From: DASRDU01 sp035652435
GTDB taxonomy: Bacteria > Acidobacteriota > Blastocatellia > RBC074
NCBI GenBank assembly: GCA_035652435.1
Contig: DASRDU010000095.1
Span: 1-64,000, forward strand
Direction of reading: 5' to 3'
DNA length: 64,000 nucleotides
Shown here: positions 7,951 through 17,219 of the stretch, piece by piece
How positions within the stretch are numbered: the first letter of the stretch is position 1
Layout of the letters: each line of letters opens with the position of its first letter
Program-made: the position numbers and the translations under genes
The notes under the pieces: model-generated
Seen by the model: only the letters and a program-made list of their open reading frames with translations
Told to the model about the DNA's origin: nothing
Databases searched by the model: none

Positions 7951-8518
7951 CTACATTTCCAGCGCGCGCGCGACCTGCACTCGCTCGCTGATGGGGGCAA
8001 TGCCGGAACCACCTGCCCCATTTGCCTGAACCGCCATGTGATCCTTTGCCCAGTTGCGTAAGGATTCAACCTGCTCGCGTTTGATGACGCTCGTCGGTTG
8101 AATGCTTCTGGCGCGGTCAGCGATGTCGGCGGTGGTCACTTCGCGCTCGCCATCCATAAAGGCGCGCAGCAGTCCTGCCTTGACTGCTGCTTCAATCTCC
8201 CCGCCGGAAAAACCGTCGGTGACTTCTGCGAGTTCATCCAGATCAAAGACAGCGGGATTGCGTTCGCGCTTGCGCAAATGCACGGCGAAGATTTCACGCC
8301 GGTCTTCCAGCGTCGGCAGATCAACGAAGACGATGTGCGAGAAGCGCCCCTGCCGCGTCTGTTCGGCGGCCAGCCCGCGCACATCGTTGGCCGTGCCGAT
8401 GACAAAGACATCCGACTGCTCCTGCATCCAGTTGAGCAGGTACGCAATCGTGCGTGCCGTCTCGCCAACATCGGTTCTGGCCGAGGATTCCAGACCGCCA
8501 ACAGCTTTCTCGAATTCG
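7951..8518 (-). pseudogene. AAA+ ATPase (Ycf46-like), C-terminal part only
   Basis: About 189 residues remain. They open inside the AAA core with EIEKAVGG-like FEKAVGGLESS (Walker B end), then WMQEQSDVFVIGTANDVRGL (sensor 1), QGRFSHIVFVDLP (arginine-finger region) and FSGGEIEAAVKAGL (sensor 2). The Walker A half is missing because the insertion sequence begins at 8519. No start codon or promoter belongs to the remnant. The sequence still reads cleanly, so the loss is recent or an assembly effect. It heads the DUF1257/DUF2997 cassette, whose expression may now depend on the IS. Confidence 0.85.
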
Positions 8519-8543
8519 GGTAGTCCCCCCGTTGTGAGTTGAT
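8519..8543. repeat. left terminal inverted repeat of the IS
   Basis: It starts GGTAGTCCCCCCGTTG and is the exact reverse complement of 9663-9687. Confidence 0.93.
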
Positions 8544-8560
8544 CTACTATCTCCGGCACT

Positions 8561-9118
8561 ATGAAAAAGCCGGAGAAGAAAGAAGGGGACAAGCAGTTAG
8601 CACTACCTGATTCCTTCTGTTGGAATGAGCAGTGCGCAGAGTACGGGCGCATCAACGCCGGTCACCTGCGTAAGTTCGGATTCACGCGTAAGGGGCGCCA
8701 ACGCTGGCAGTGCAAGACCTGCGGCTCAGTCGTTGCCGCCACGCGTGGGACGGTCTTTCACGGCAAAAGGCACGACGAGAAGACGATCCTTGAGTGCATC
8801 GCCATGCTCTGTGAGCGCAATTCATTGGCGGCCATTGGGCGCGTCAAAGGCCTCAAAGATGAAACGGTGGCGGCCTGGCTCAAACAAGTCGCTCCGCAGA
8901 TGCAGCAACTTGAAGAAATCCTGCTGCGGGATTACAAGATGAGCCGTGCGCAACTCGACGCGCTGTGGACTTACGTTGGCCACAAGGGCGAAAAAGGGGG
9001 CGGCCGGAAGAGCCTGAGCGTGGCAGCTTCTGGCGCGGGACAACCCTCGATTGCCCGACGCGGCTGCGCGTCGGGCGCGCCCTCGCTAAGACCGAAGAAG
9101 AAGTCGCACAAAGCTTGA
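8561..9118 (+). CDS. IS transposase, first frame (zinc ribbon and DDE start)
   Basis: The frame gives 185 residues. A zinc ribbon (CWNEQC then CKTCG, about residues 20-53) is followed by a helix-turn-helix segment (IECIAMLCERNSLAAIGRVKG-like) and the first catalytic block LDALWTYVGHKGEK, whose Asp is the first of the DDE triad. After GHKGEK the frame turns into low-quality sequence, while homology continues in the -1 frame. The sequence AAAAAGGGGG at 8991-9000 is the obvious slip site. This layout matches IS1-type elements that make transposase by frameshifting. Confidence 0.8.
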   Translation: MKKPEKKEGDKQLALPDSFCWNEQCAEYGRINAGHLRKFGFTRKGRQRWQCKTCGSVVAATRGTVFHGKRHDEKTILECIAMLCERNSLAAIGRVKGLKDETVAAWLKQVAPQMQQLEEILLRDYKMSRAQLDALWTYVGHKGEKGGGRKSLSVAASGAGQPSIARRGCASGAPSLRPKKKSHKA

Positions 9119-9663
9119 TGACACAGCTCAAAGAACGCGGTCATCCGAACGTCCCGCCGCCGATGGCCACCGATGGTAAAGGGGCTTATCGCGAAGCGCT
9201 GGTCGAGACCTGGGGTCAGGTGCCACCAGCCAAAGGGCGTGGACGCCCGCCTGAACATAAGCAGCCACAAGCGGGCTGGCATTACCTGCAAGTAGTCAAA
9301 CACCGTGAAGGCGGGCGCGTTGTCAAAGTCGAAGTCGAGGTCATTTATGGAGACGAGACGACCCTTGAGTTGGTGGGTGGCCACACCGCTTACGTCGAAC
9401 GCACCAACCTGACCGCCAGACAGATCAATGGACGGCTGGTGCGCAAGACGCTCTCCTTCTCGAAGAAGAAGGAGATGCTCGAAGCGGCTTCGGTCCTGGA
9501 GGATGCGGTTTACAATCTGACACGACGCGGCAAGACCTTGCGCCTGGAAGTCAACCAGGAGCGACGCCGCTTCAAAAAACGTTCGCCCGCAATGGCAGCG
9601 GAGTTGACTGATCATGTTTGGACTATCAAAGAGCTGTTGATGACAGTGGCGCCGCCAGACTAA
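8965..9663 (+). CDS. IS transposase, second frame (catalytic C-terminus)
   Basis: Homology begins at RPEEPERGSFWRGTTLDCPTRL, right after the slip site at 8991-9000; the GTG at 8965 is only a formal start. The frame carries the second catalytic Asp (MATDGKGAYREAL) and the family-typical ERTNLTARQINGRLVRKTLSFSKK segment with the final Glu. Joined to the first frame by a -1 shift it makes a DDE transposase of about 370 residues. Both halves are uninterrupted, so the element may be active. Confidence 0.8.
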   Translation: MDLRWPQGRKRGRPEEPERGSFWRGTTLDCPTRLRVGRALAKTEEEVAQSLMTQLKERGHPNVPPPMATDGKGAYREALVETWGQVPPAKGRGRPPEHKQPQAGWHYLQVVKHREGGRVVKVEVEVIYGDETTLELVGGHTAYVERTNLTARQINGRLVRKTLSFSKKKEMLEAASVLEDAVYNLTRRGKTLRLEVNQERRRFKKRSPAMAAELTDHVWTIKELLMTVAPPD

Positions 9664-9687
9664 TCAACTCACAACGGGGGGACTACC
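9663..9687. repeat. right terminal inverted repeat of the IS
   Basis: It is the exact reverse complement of 8519-8543 and overlaps the transposase stop codon at 9661-9663. Confidence 0.93.
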
Positions 9688-12634
9688 GACTTTTGATTCC
9701 GCAGGCAATCTCTACTTCACTGATCTGGGCAATTACCGCATCCGTAAAATCACGCCGCAGGGTGTCATCAGCACGGTGGCCGGCAACGGCACTCTCTCGC
9801 CGGGACTGGTGGTGAATGGTGACGGCGGCCAGGCCACACAGGCCAGCCTGCAATACCTGCGGAGCCTGGTGGCCGGAAGCAACGGCGATCTATACTTCCT
9901 CGAAGGCTTCACCCATCTGCGCCGGGTCGCAGGCGACACGGGCATCCTCAGCACCATCGCGATGGTCGGCAACGTGTTTCACCCGGCTCAGGACCTGACG
10001 CTCGACGCGCAGGGGAATTTCATCGTGAGCGGCGGCGGAGAGAATCGGCTTTTCAAGGTTTCTCCGACTGGCGCGGTCAGCACTTTCGCTGGTACAACCG
10101 CAACCCAGTTCGGCGCCGGCGGCCCGGCCCTCCTGGCGCGGCTGAATAACCCGCGCGGCATTACAACAGACGCGTCGGGCAGCATCATCTTCGCCGATTC
10201 GTATCAGGGGCATGTGCGGAAGATTACGCCGGACGGCATCATCAACACCGTCGCAGGGAGCGGTGAGACTTCCGGGCTCTCAGGCGACAGTGGCCCGGCC
10301 ACCGCAGCGAAGATTTTTGCCAATGATGTCGCCGTTGACGACAAGGGCAGTTTGTACATCACGGGCGGTTACCGGGTGCGGAAGGTCTCGCCGGACGGCA
10401 TCATCAATACGATTGCCGGGAACGATTCCGGCTTTTATAACGGCGACGGTCAGGTTGCGACTTCTGCGAGCGTGGCGGCTGACGGCATTGCCGTTGACAA
10501 GGCGGGCAACATTTACATCGCCGAACCTTCAAACCACCGCATCCGCAGGCTCATGCCGCTGTCCATTGCCGACAGCACGCCTCCGGTCGTGACTATTACC
10601 GCTCCGACGTCCGGCCCCACCTGGACGACGCTCGGCGGAACGATCTACCTGAGCGGGACAGCGACAGACAACGCCCTGCTCACGCAGGTTGTCTGGCAGA
10701 ATGACCGCGGCGGCAGCGGCCTGTTCTCCGGCACTCTGTCTGCCTGGGCGACAAACATTACGCTGCAACCGGGCCTCAACAACCTGACCGTGACGGCATG
10801 GGATGTGGCGGGCAACAAGGGCAGCGCGACACTGGCAGTCACCTATAACGCCCGCGCGGATTTCAGCACGGCCGCGGGCAGCCCGGTCGTGATCTCGGCT
10901 ACACCGAGTTCAATCAGCGGCGGTTTCAGTGGCGACGGCGGCGCGGCGGCGGCGGCCCGTCTCGACAATCCGCGCGCGGTCGCCAGCGACAGGGCGGGCA
11001 ATCTCTATGTGGCTGACACTGTCAACCAGCGCATCCGGAAGATTGCGCCCGATGGAATCATCACCACCTTCGCAGGCAGCGGGCTGATCGGTTCCGAAGG
11101 AGACGGGGGGCCTGCCACGGCCGCCTCGCTAAACGAACCGCAGGGGCTGGCCGTTGACGCGGCGGGTAACGTATACATTGCCGACACACTCAATCATCGC
11201 GTCCGCCGCGTGACCCCGGCCGGTGTGATCAGCACTTTCGCCGGAACCGGCGCCGAAGGCTTCAGCGGCGACGGCGGCGCGGCTGCTTCAGCCCTGCTGT
11301 CCTCGCCACTCGGGCTGGCAATGGACGGCGCGGGTGATCTGTACATTGCCGATTCCGGCAACCACCGCGTGCGCAAAGTGACGATCAGTTCCGGCGTGAT
11401 CACAACGGTGGCGGGCGGCGGCTACGGGTTCGGCGGGAATAACGGCCCGGCAACCGAAGCGCTCTTCAAATTTCCGAGCAGTCTCGTCTTCGATCAGAAC
11501 GGCAATCTTTACATCGCTGACACGGGCAATTACGTGATCCGCAAAGTTACGCCGTCGGGCCTGATCACGACCGCCGCCGGGACGGGCCAGTCGGGCTTCA
11601 GCGGCGACGGCGGTGCGGCAACGGCAGCGAGAATTTCGGAGGTCGGCGGCCCGGCAGTGGACGGGCAGGGCAACCTGTACGCGTCTGACCGCTACAATCA
11701 GCGCGTCCGCCGGATCACGACGGCCGGGATGATTATGACGCTGGCCGGTAATGGGACTTCTCGTTTTGATGATTTCGGCGCTGCGGCCGGCGACGCACTG
11801 GCCGCACAGCTCAACGGGCCCACCGGTCTGGCAGTTGATCCGACCGGCAGGCTTTACATTGCCGACACCGGCAACCACCGCGTGCTGGCGGTTAATGTTC
11901 TGCGCGAGACGCCGGCCCTGGCCAGCGTTTCGGCTGCCAGTTATTTCGGAACGGTGGCAGCCCCCGAATCCATCATGGCGGCATTCGGCCCGAACCTGAC
12001 GAGTCGTACAGAGGTTGCTCAGACGCTGCCGCTGCCGTTCGAACTGGCCGATGTCAGCGTCTACGTGCGGGGCTTTTCCGGGCCGGCCCGACCGTCCCCG
12101 CTTTTCTTCGCTTCGCCGGGTCAGATCAACTTTCAGATTCCGGCGGAGACACCTCCGGGCCTTGCCTTCGTCACTGTCTACAATCGCATTGGGGAAGTTG
12201 CGACCGGCTCAATCTTAATCACCACTTCGGCGCCGGGGCTGTTCGCGGCCAACTCCGACGGCCAGGGCGCGGCGGCGGCACTGGTCCTGCGGGTCAGGGC
12301 TGACGGTTCGCAGAATTATGAACCAGCCGCACAATTCGATTCCGCGCAGAAGCGTTTTGTGACACGTCCGATTGACCTGGGGCCGGACACTGACCATCTC
12401 TTTCTGGTCCTCTTCGGCACAGGCATTCGCTACCGCAACCCGCAATCGCCTGTCACCGCGAAGATCGGAGAAGTTGACGTCGAAGTACTTTACGCCGGGG
12501 CGCAGGGCGGTTATGCGGGACTCGACCAGATCAACCTGCGCCTCCCGCGCTCACTGGGCGGGCGCGGCGCAGTTGATGTTGTGGTGGCGGTGGGTGGCAG
12601 GTCAGCCAACACGGTGAAGGTCAGTATTAAATGA
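9688..12634 (+). CDS. secreted NHL-repeat protein, N-terminus missing
   Basis: About 981 residues remain. Tandem NHL beta-propeller repeats carry the recurring phrases NLYIADTGNHRVRKV and TFAGTGAEGFSGDGG. An Ig-like domain starts near 10575 (PPVVTITAPTSG) and a second NHL block follows. The end is the roughly 230-residue 'Solibacter' C-terminal domain from about 11910 (VSAASYFGTVAAPESIMAAFGPNL). Such proteins are abundant in Acidobacteriota and are probably extracellular; their ligand is unknown. The frame enters directly from the insertion sequence, so the signal peptide, start codon and first repeats are lost. It may be unexpressed unless the IS supplies a start. Confidence 0.85.
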
Positions 12635-12743
12635 AGCTGTAATACGGAATACCCATTCCTGTGAAGTAAGGATTTATGGCAAAGCTGAAGAGGTTACCGT
12701 GTGCAATCGGTCTGTCACTGTTTGCCATTTACGTCTGCCAGTA

Positions 12744-13127
12744 GCTGACTCGGCTGACCGAAGGGCGCCGCGAGCAGCCCTCGGCGGCGATCCTCGACAG
12801 CCGGACGATCCAGTCCACGCCCGAAAGCGGCCGCCCCGGCCGGCTACGACGGCGCGAAGCGGCGCAAAGGCAGTAAGGTCCATCCGGCTGTGGACACGCC
12901 GGGCCACCTGCTGGCGCTGTACGTCGCGGCGGCCGGTGAGCAGGACCGGGCGCAGGTCGCCGAGTTGTGTGAGCAGGTGCAGGAAGTGACGGGCGAGAGT
13001 GTCGAAGTCGCCTTCGTCGCTCAGGGCTGCACGGGCGCCGCGGCAGCCGAAGCGGCCGCGGCCCACGGCATCCGGCTGGAGGTGATCAAACTGCCGACGG
13101 CGAAGAAGGGTTTTGTGCTGCTGCCGC
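12744..13127 (+). pseudogene. decayed IS5-family transposase
   Basis: The first part reads LTEGRREQPSAAILDSRTIQSTPESG. A frameshift near 12825 then leads into GYDGAKRRKGSKVHPAVDT, HLLALYVAAAGEQDRAQVAEL and FVAQGCTGAAAAEAAAAHGI. This is the central DDE region of IS5-type transposases, where GYDGAKRRKGSK and DQGYTG are signature phrases; here the catalytic DQG reads AQG. The N-terminus and the C-terminal RRWVVERSFAW region are gone. It is an old relic downstream of the NHL gene. Confidence 0.75.
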
Positions 13128-13513
13128 CAAAGTCAATAACAGGCTCCAGACGATTGACGCCAGCCGGTCACAGGCATCCTCAGGAGCAGCCGGGCAACCT
13201 GTTCTGAATCCATCTCGTTTATAATGGGAAATGCCTGAACGGGAACGGGGTAAAAACATTCCCAGGCTCAAAAGCATCGTCAATTTAACATAACTCTCTG
13301 AACCGGGACGCATTCACCTGAGGACGAGCAGGCGAAAATTCAGCACTCGTGGCAGTCTCCGGCGCCGTTTCCCGCCTTTAGTTGAAAGCAGGAGATATGA
13401 ACGGAGGAAGGGGCGTATTGAAAATACCCGGACTCCGGTGAGAACACAGTACTCCGCAGCTGATCTTTGAAACGATTGAGCGGTAAGAAGCAAGCCCGGG
13501 TTACGATGATCCA

Positions 13514-13630
13514 AACCCAAAACGCGACCGGATCAGAGGCGCTGACCTCTGATCCGGCGGTCAGTAACAGAGAAGAAGTGGTGGCGTGTACGGGGCCGGC
13601 ACCCGTGTTCTCTGCCCTGAGAGAGCGAAA
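13514..13630 (-). repeat. degenerate second copy of the tRNA-Glu 3' half and its downstream hairpin
   Basis: The sequence parallels 21744-21858: shared pieces are CCAAAACG, CAGAGGCGCTGACCTCTGA, TGGTGGCG/TGGTAGCG, GTACGGG, CCCGTG and CTCTCCGCC-like CTCTGCCCTGAGAG. The T-arm and anticodon arm are recognisable but no longer pair properly, and the 5' half of the tRNA is absent. The copy is in the same orientation as the intact gene, 8.2 kb away. Confidence 0.7.
13528..13557 (-). terminator. hairpin copy, relic terminator
   Basis: A perfect 12-bp stem (CCGGATCAGAGG pairing with CCTCTGATCCGG) encloses a 6-base loop. On the minus strand it is followed by GTCGCGTTTTGGG. It corresponds to the hairpin at 21761-21784, with base changes on both arms that keep pairing. 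Confidence 0.55.
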
Positions 13631-13684
13631 ATGGCATGTCGAATGGGCGTGGAGCAGGCCGGGGCAGCCGGTCTCGCAGCATCC

Positions 13685-14056
13685 TCAGCTTTCCACATAC
13701 CGGTTGATCATCGGGCTCAGGAATTCAAGGTCTTCAGGTTTGCGGACGTATTCCTGTGCGCCGGCGGCCAGTGCCCGGGAGCGATCCGTTTTTGAGTCCA
13801 TGCCTGAAAAGATGAAGACGGGAGTCTTCAAATCAAAAGACCGTATCCTTGCGCACAAATCAATGCCGGTGCCGTCAAGGAGCAGATGGTCCAGCAAAAA
13901 GACATCGAACTGTCCGTTCCGGCTGAGTTCGAAGCCCTCGGCCACCGTCCGGGTCGAAACGACGTCAATGTCATCCACGGATAGCATCAGAGTAACAATC
14001 TCAATCGTGTCTTCATTATCCTCAACAAAAAGGATCTTTTTCCGGTTCACGGGCAT
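13685..14056 (-). CDS. stand-alone response-regulator receiver protein
   Basis: The product is 123 residues and consists of one CheY-like receiver domain. The acidic pair is E12/D13 in FVEDNED, the phospho-acceptor is D56 in VFLLDHLLLDGTG, the conserved Ser lies in VFIFSGMD, and the conserved Lys in YVRKPEDLEFL. There is no output domain, so it likely acts by protein contact in a phosphorelay. GGAGAGGAC lies upstream of ATG 14056. No kinase is adjacent; the nearest is the hybrid kinase at 18157. Partner unknown. Confidence 0.88.
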   Translation of the reverse strand: MPVNRKKILFVEDNEDTIEIVTLMLSVDDIDVVSTRTVAEGFELSRNGQFDVFLLDHLLLDGTGIDLCARIRSFDLKTPVFIFSGMDSKTDRSRALAAGAQEYVRKPEDLEFLSPMINRYVES

Positions 14057-15183
14057 CACGTCCTCTCCGTCTGAATGTAACTGAAGATTATCGGGCAGAC
14101 CCTCCGGGCTGATGAGGAAACGTGACGGGCACGAAGCTGAGGGGTCGTCTTATTCGTCCATAACCCGCACGGCAGCCTGGTAACTGGCCAGGGTCAATTC
14201 ACCCTCCCGGCAGTATCCCGGGGCGCAGACATCGCGACCCGCCAGTCCTGCCGAAAGGGCCGTTTGCCGAAGCCTGTGCAGGCCCCGATGTCTGCGCTCC
14301 AGGGAGAATGAATTGACCCTGATAAGCGGGCGACATTACTATTCAAACTGCGCTGGAATGGCGCGGATCATGACTGGGGCTTGTCAGGAATTTCACAGCA
14401 ATATAAGGTAATGTGGTATTCACTTGCGCTACGACCTGCGCGCAGTATGGTTTTACACCCGGTTTTCGTGGGCAAAGTTTGTGCCGCAGGACGTCCAGCG
14501 TCAGTGAAAAGGCAGTGAGAAGTGAATTAGTGAAGCCGCTTCCGTTCAGAAGACAGGCACAAACAACAGGAACTTTCTTTCAGCAGTTTTTTCATTTTCA
14601 CTCTGCTCAGGCATTGATTGATACTACGATCATCAGGCCGATTGATGCAGAATGCCGCAGCATAATTCGGCGCGACGCATAATGCAGCAGGTCAGCGATG
14701 GACGGGGCAGCCGGCATCAGCGGTGAATTTACATTGTCGCCCCGAAGGAAAGTAAAATTCGATGGAAGTCCCCGTGACCATACTTCAACAGGCCGGGTTC
14801 AATCAGCCTGTTGTATTTCAGCAGTTTCAGAGTCCGACCCTGCGAAGGTAATTTGCAAGTCTGATTAAAGTCGCCCCCGGTTTGATATTTACGCCACAAA
14901 TCCCGGAGTGCGGCATGGCAATTGCCGCCGCTTTTTTGCACCTCACGATAGAGGTCTGCCCGGAAGTGGAGCAGAGAAATAAGTAGTCAGCTACTGCCTG
15001 CTGGTCTGCCCGCTATCTACTTCATTAAGCCTCGCCTGCAATCCGATAAAGCAGCCCCCGGTGCATTCTGCACCTGTCAAACAGGAAATTGGTCTTCGGC
15101 AGGGTTGATCCTCGTGTACTGATTGTGCCCATACAACAGATGAATGCGACGACCCTGCCCGCCCGGCTCCAAGGAGTAGAGAT
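14057..15183. other. 1.1-kb region without a supported gene
   Basis: The only clear structure is the inverted-repeat element at 14190-14320. A minus-strand frame (14729-14941, 70 codons, containing CHAALRDLWRKYQTGGDF) has a peptide-like composition but no proper start or ribosome site; it may be a relic. The subtilase ribosome site AAGGAG lies at the right end. Confidence 0.5.
14190..14320. repeat. 131-bp imperfect palindrome, MITE-like
   Basis: The outer arms AGGGTCAATTCACCCTCCC (14190-14208) and GGGAGAATGAATTGACCCT (14302-14320) pair at 17 of 19 positions. Inner arms GCGCAGACATCG and CGATGTCTGCGC also pair. No coding content. It resembles a small non-autonomous element with terminal inverted repeats, or a large stem-loop. 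Confidence 0.6.
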
Positions 15184-17169
15184 ATGAAAACCCGGAAGAA
15201 CTGCCGCGTAATTTCAGGGCTCCTGATCCCTGTCCTGCTGGTTACTTCATTGACAAGTGTGATCAACGTTCCTCTGCGGGCCCGTAGTTATCCGCGCGGC
15301 GGCATAGCGCGGCCTGCAGAACATGGTTCGTCTTCATCGAAGATTTCCCCTGACCTGCTGAAACTGGCGCGAAATAATGGTTCGAATGGGTCACGTATCA
15401 AGGTAATAATACAGGCAAATAATGATCCAGATAGTGAGGTGGATAACTTTCTGTCCGGACTGGGCGCGCGTTTTGAACACAAATACTCCAACCTCAGAAC
15501 CCGCGCCGTTGAACTTCCGATATCTGCCGTCGAAGCCCTGGTTGCCCACCAGAGAGTGAGTTTCGTGTCGCCGGATCGGGATCAGATTCCGTCCGGCCAC
15601 ATCTCCCTGACGACGGGAGCCGACGCAGTGCGCATCGTCAACGGCACCACGACCAATGGACTGGATGGCACAGGCGTCGGCATCGCCGTACTCGATTCGG
15701 GGATTGACACAACCCATCGTTCATTCCTGGACCGCAGTAACGGCCTGCGTGTTGTCGTCAGCCGGGATTTCACAGGGGAGAATCGGACAGATGACCCGTA
15801 CGGGCATGGCACGCATGTGGCTTCGGTCGCCGCGGGGAACGGGCGTATTTCAAATGCTCAGTACATGGGCATTGCGCCGAATGCCCGGATCATCAATCTT
15901 CGCGTTCTCAATTCGGCGGGCGCAGGGTCGTCTTCAGCCGTCCTGGGCGCGCTCGACTGGGTTCTGACAAATCGGGCGGCCTACAACATCCGCGTAGTCA
16001 ATCTCAGTCTGGGCGCGCCCGCCATGGATTCATACAGGAACGATCCGATCTGTCAGGCGGTCCGCCAGCTGGTGGATGCCGGCATAGTCGTTGTCGCGGC
16101 GGCAGGCAACAACGGGAAGAATGGCTCGGGGCAGAAGGTGTACGGACAGATTCACTCGCCCGGCAACGAGCCGTCGGCGCTCACCGTGGGGGCCGCCAAT
16201 ACGTTCGGCACTGACGCGCGCGGCGATGACGGGGTCGCCACGTACAGCTCACGCGGCCCGACGCGGAGCTACTGGACTGATGAGCAGGGCATCAGGCATT
16301 ACGACAGCCTGATCAAACCTGATCTGGTCGCGCCCGGCAACAAAGTCGTTTTTGCCGAAGCCGCCAACAATCATCTCGTCGAACAGAACCCCGCGCTCGA
16401 CGCCGGGATCAGTCCCGTTGACGGGCGGAAGATGATGTTCCTTAACGGCTCCTCGATGGCCGCCCCCGCCGTGGCCGGAGCTGCCGCCCTCCTGCTCCAG
16501 GCCAATCCTTCACTGACCCCCAATCTGGTGAAAGCAATCCTGATGTACACGGCGCAGCCGCTCGCCGGATTCAATCACCTCGAGCAGGGTGCGGGTGAAT
16601 TGAACATAGAAGGTGCGGTGCGACTGGCGAAGCTGGTGCGGACCGACCTCTCTTCGGCGTCGGCCCTCGGCGAAGCTTTGTTGACTACGACTACGCCTCC
16701 GGCACCGGAAACGACTATTGCGGGCTATACCTTCGGCTGGTCCCGCGGGGTCGTGCTGGGCCACACGTTCGCAGCGGGAGAAGAGCTGATCACACAGTAT
16801 CAGAGGATATACGGGGCCGGAGTAATTTTCGGCGACTGGCTGACGATGGCCAGCGGTGTGATTTTTGGCGACGGGACAATGATCTCCAGCGGGGTCATCT
16901 TCGGCGATCACATCCTGACCGCCGATGGCTCCATCATTACCGGCGGGTCAAACTTCCTGAGCGTCAATTCCCTTTTTGATGACGGGGTGATTTTCGGAGA
17001 CGGGGTGATCTTTGGTGACGGGATCGTCACTTGTGACGGGGTCATCTTCGGCGATCAGACACTGCAAAGTGACGCCGTCAGCCAGGCGCAATCGTCTTCA
17101 ATCAATGGTGACTCGACCACGTCCATGTCCATCTCGGCGGATGATGGCGTGGACTATCTGGAATATTGA
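15184..17169 (+). CDS. secreted subtilisin-like (S8) serine protease with repeat tail
   Basis: The product is 661 residues. A signal peptide (residues 1-34, with LLIPVLLVTSL) precedes an I9-like propeptide to about 140. The S8 domain has Asp in VLDSGIDTTH, His in GHGTHVASVAAG and Ser in NGSSMAAPAVAGA, so the triad is intact. From about residue 535 the tail carries at least six GVIFGD motifs spaced by short variable segments. AAGGAG lies 8 bases before the ATG. It likely degrades external protein. The repeat tail is not part of the protease fold and may bind the cell surface or calcium; that is inference. Confidence 0.9.
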   Translation: MKTRKNCRVISGLLIPVLLVTSLTSVINVPLRARSYPRGGIARPAEHGSSSSKISPDLLKLARNNGSNGSRIKVIIQANNDPDSEVDNFLSGLGARFEHKYSNLRTRAVELPISAVEALVAHQRVSFVSPDRDQIPSGHISLTTGADAVRIVNGTTTNGLDGTGVGIAVLDSGIDTTHRSFLDRSNGLRVVVSRDFTGENRTDDPYGHGTHVASVAAGNGRISNAQYMGIAPNARIINLRVLNSAGAGSSSAVLGALDWVLTNRAAYNIRVVNLSLGAPAMDSYRNDPICQAVRQLVDAGIVVVAAAGNNGKNGSGQKVYGQIHSPGNEPSALTVGAANTFGTDARGDDGVATYSSRGPTRSYWTDEQGIRHYDSLIKPDLVAPGNKVVFAEAANNHLVEQNPALDAGISPVDGRKMMFLNGSSMAAPAVAGAAALLLQANPSLTPNLVKAILMYTAQPLAGFNHLEQGAGELNIEGAVRLAKLVRTDLSSASALGEALLTTTTPPAPETTIAGYTFGWSRGVVLGHTFAAGEELITQYQRIYGAGVIFGDWLTMASGVIFGDGTMISSGVIFGDHILTADGSIITGGSNFLSVNSLFDDGVIFGDGVIFGDGIVTCDGVIFGDQTLQSDAVSQAQSSSINGDSTTSMSISADDGVDYLEY

Positions 17170-17219
17170 AACTACCAGGCGCACTCCCCGAGTACCTGCA
17201 TTCAGTGAGATACCCACCC

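Larger units (their letters stand above)
8519..9687 (+). mobile_element. IS1-like insertion sequence, 1169 bp
   Basis: A complete element has perfect 25-bp terminal inverted repeats (8519-8543 and 9663-9687) and two overlapping transposase frames. The last codon of the second frame lies in the right repeat. No direct repeat flanks it: the left flank ends CGAATTCG and the right begins GACTTTTG. The two flanks belong to unrelated broken genes, so it did not simply insert into one gene at this place. Confidence 0.9.
13128..13684. other. non-coding stretch with decayed tRNA copy
   Basis: No convincing gene is seen. The stretch holds a 12-bp-stem hairpin (13528-13557) and a decayed tRNA-Glu 3' half (13579-13630), both described separately. 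Confidence 0.6.

Noticed and set aside
1..8518. prophage
   Set aside because: No capsid, terminase, tail, lysis or integrase gene is visible; the content fits a plasmid-like element better.
13579..13640. second tRNA gene
   Set aside because: Only the 3' half is present and its arms do not pair; it is a relic.
14413..14682. 89-codon plus-strand frame
   Set aside because: It has no ribosome site, unlikely composition and no homology; treated as non-coding.
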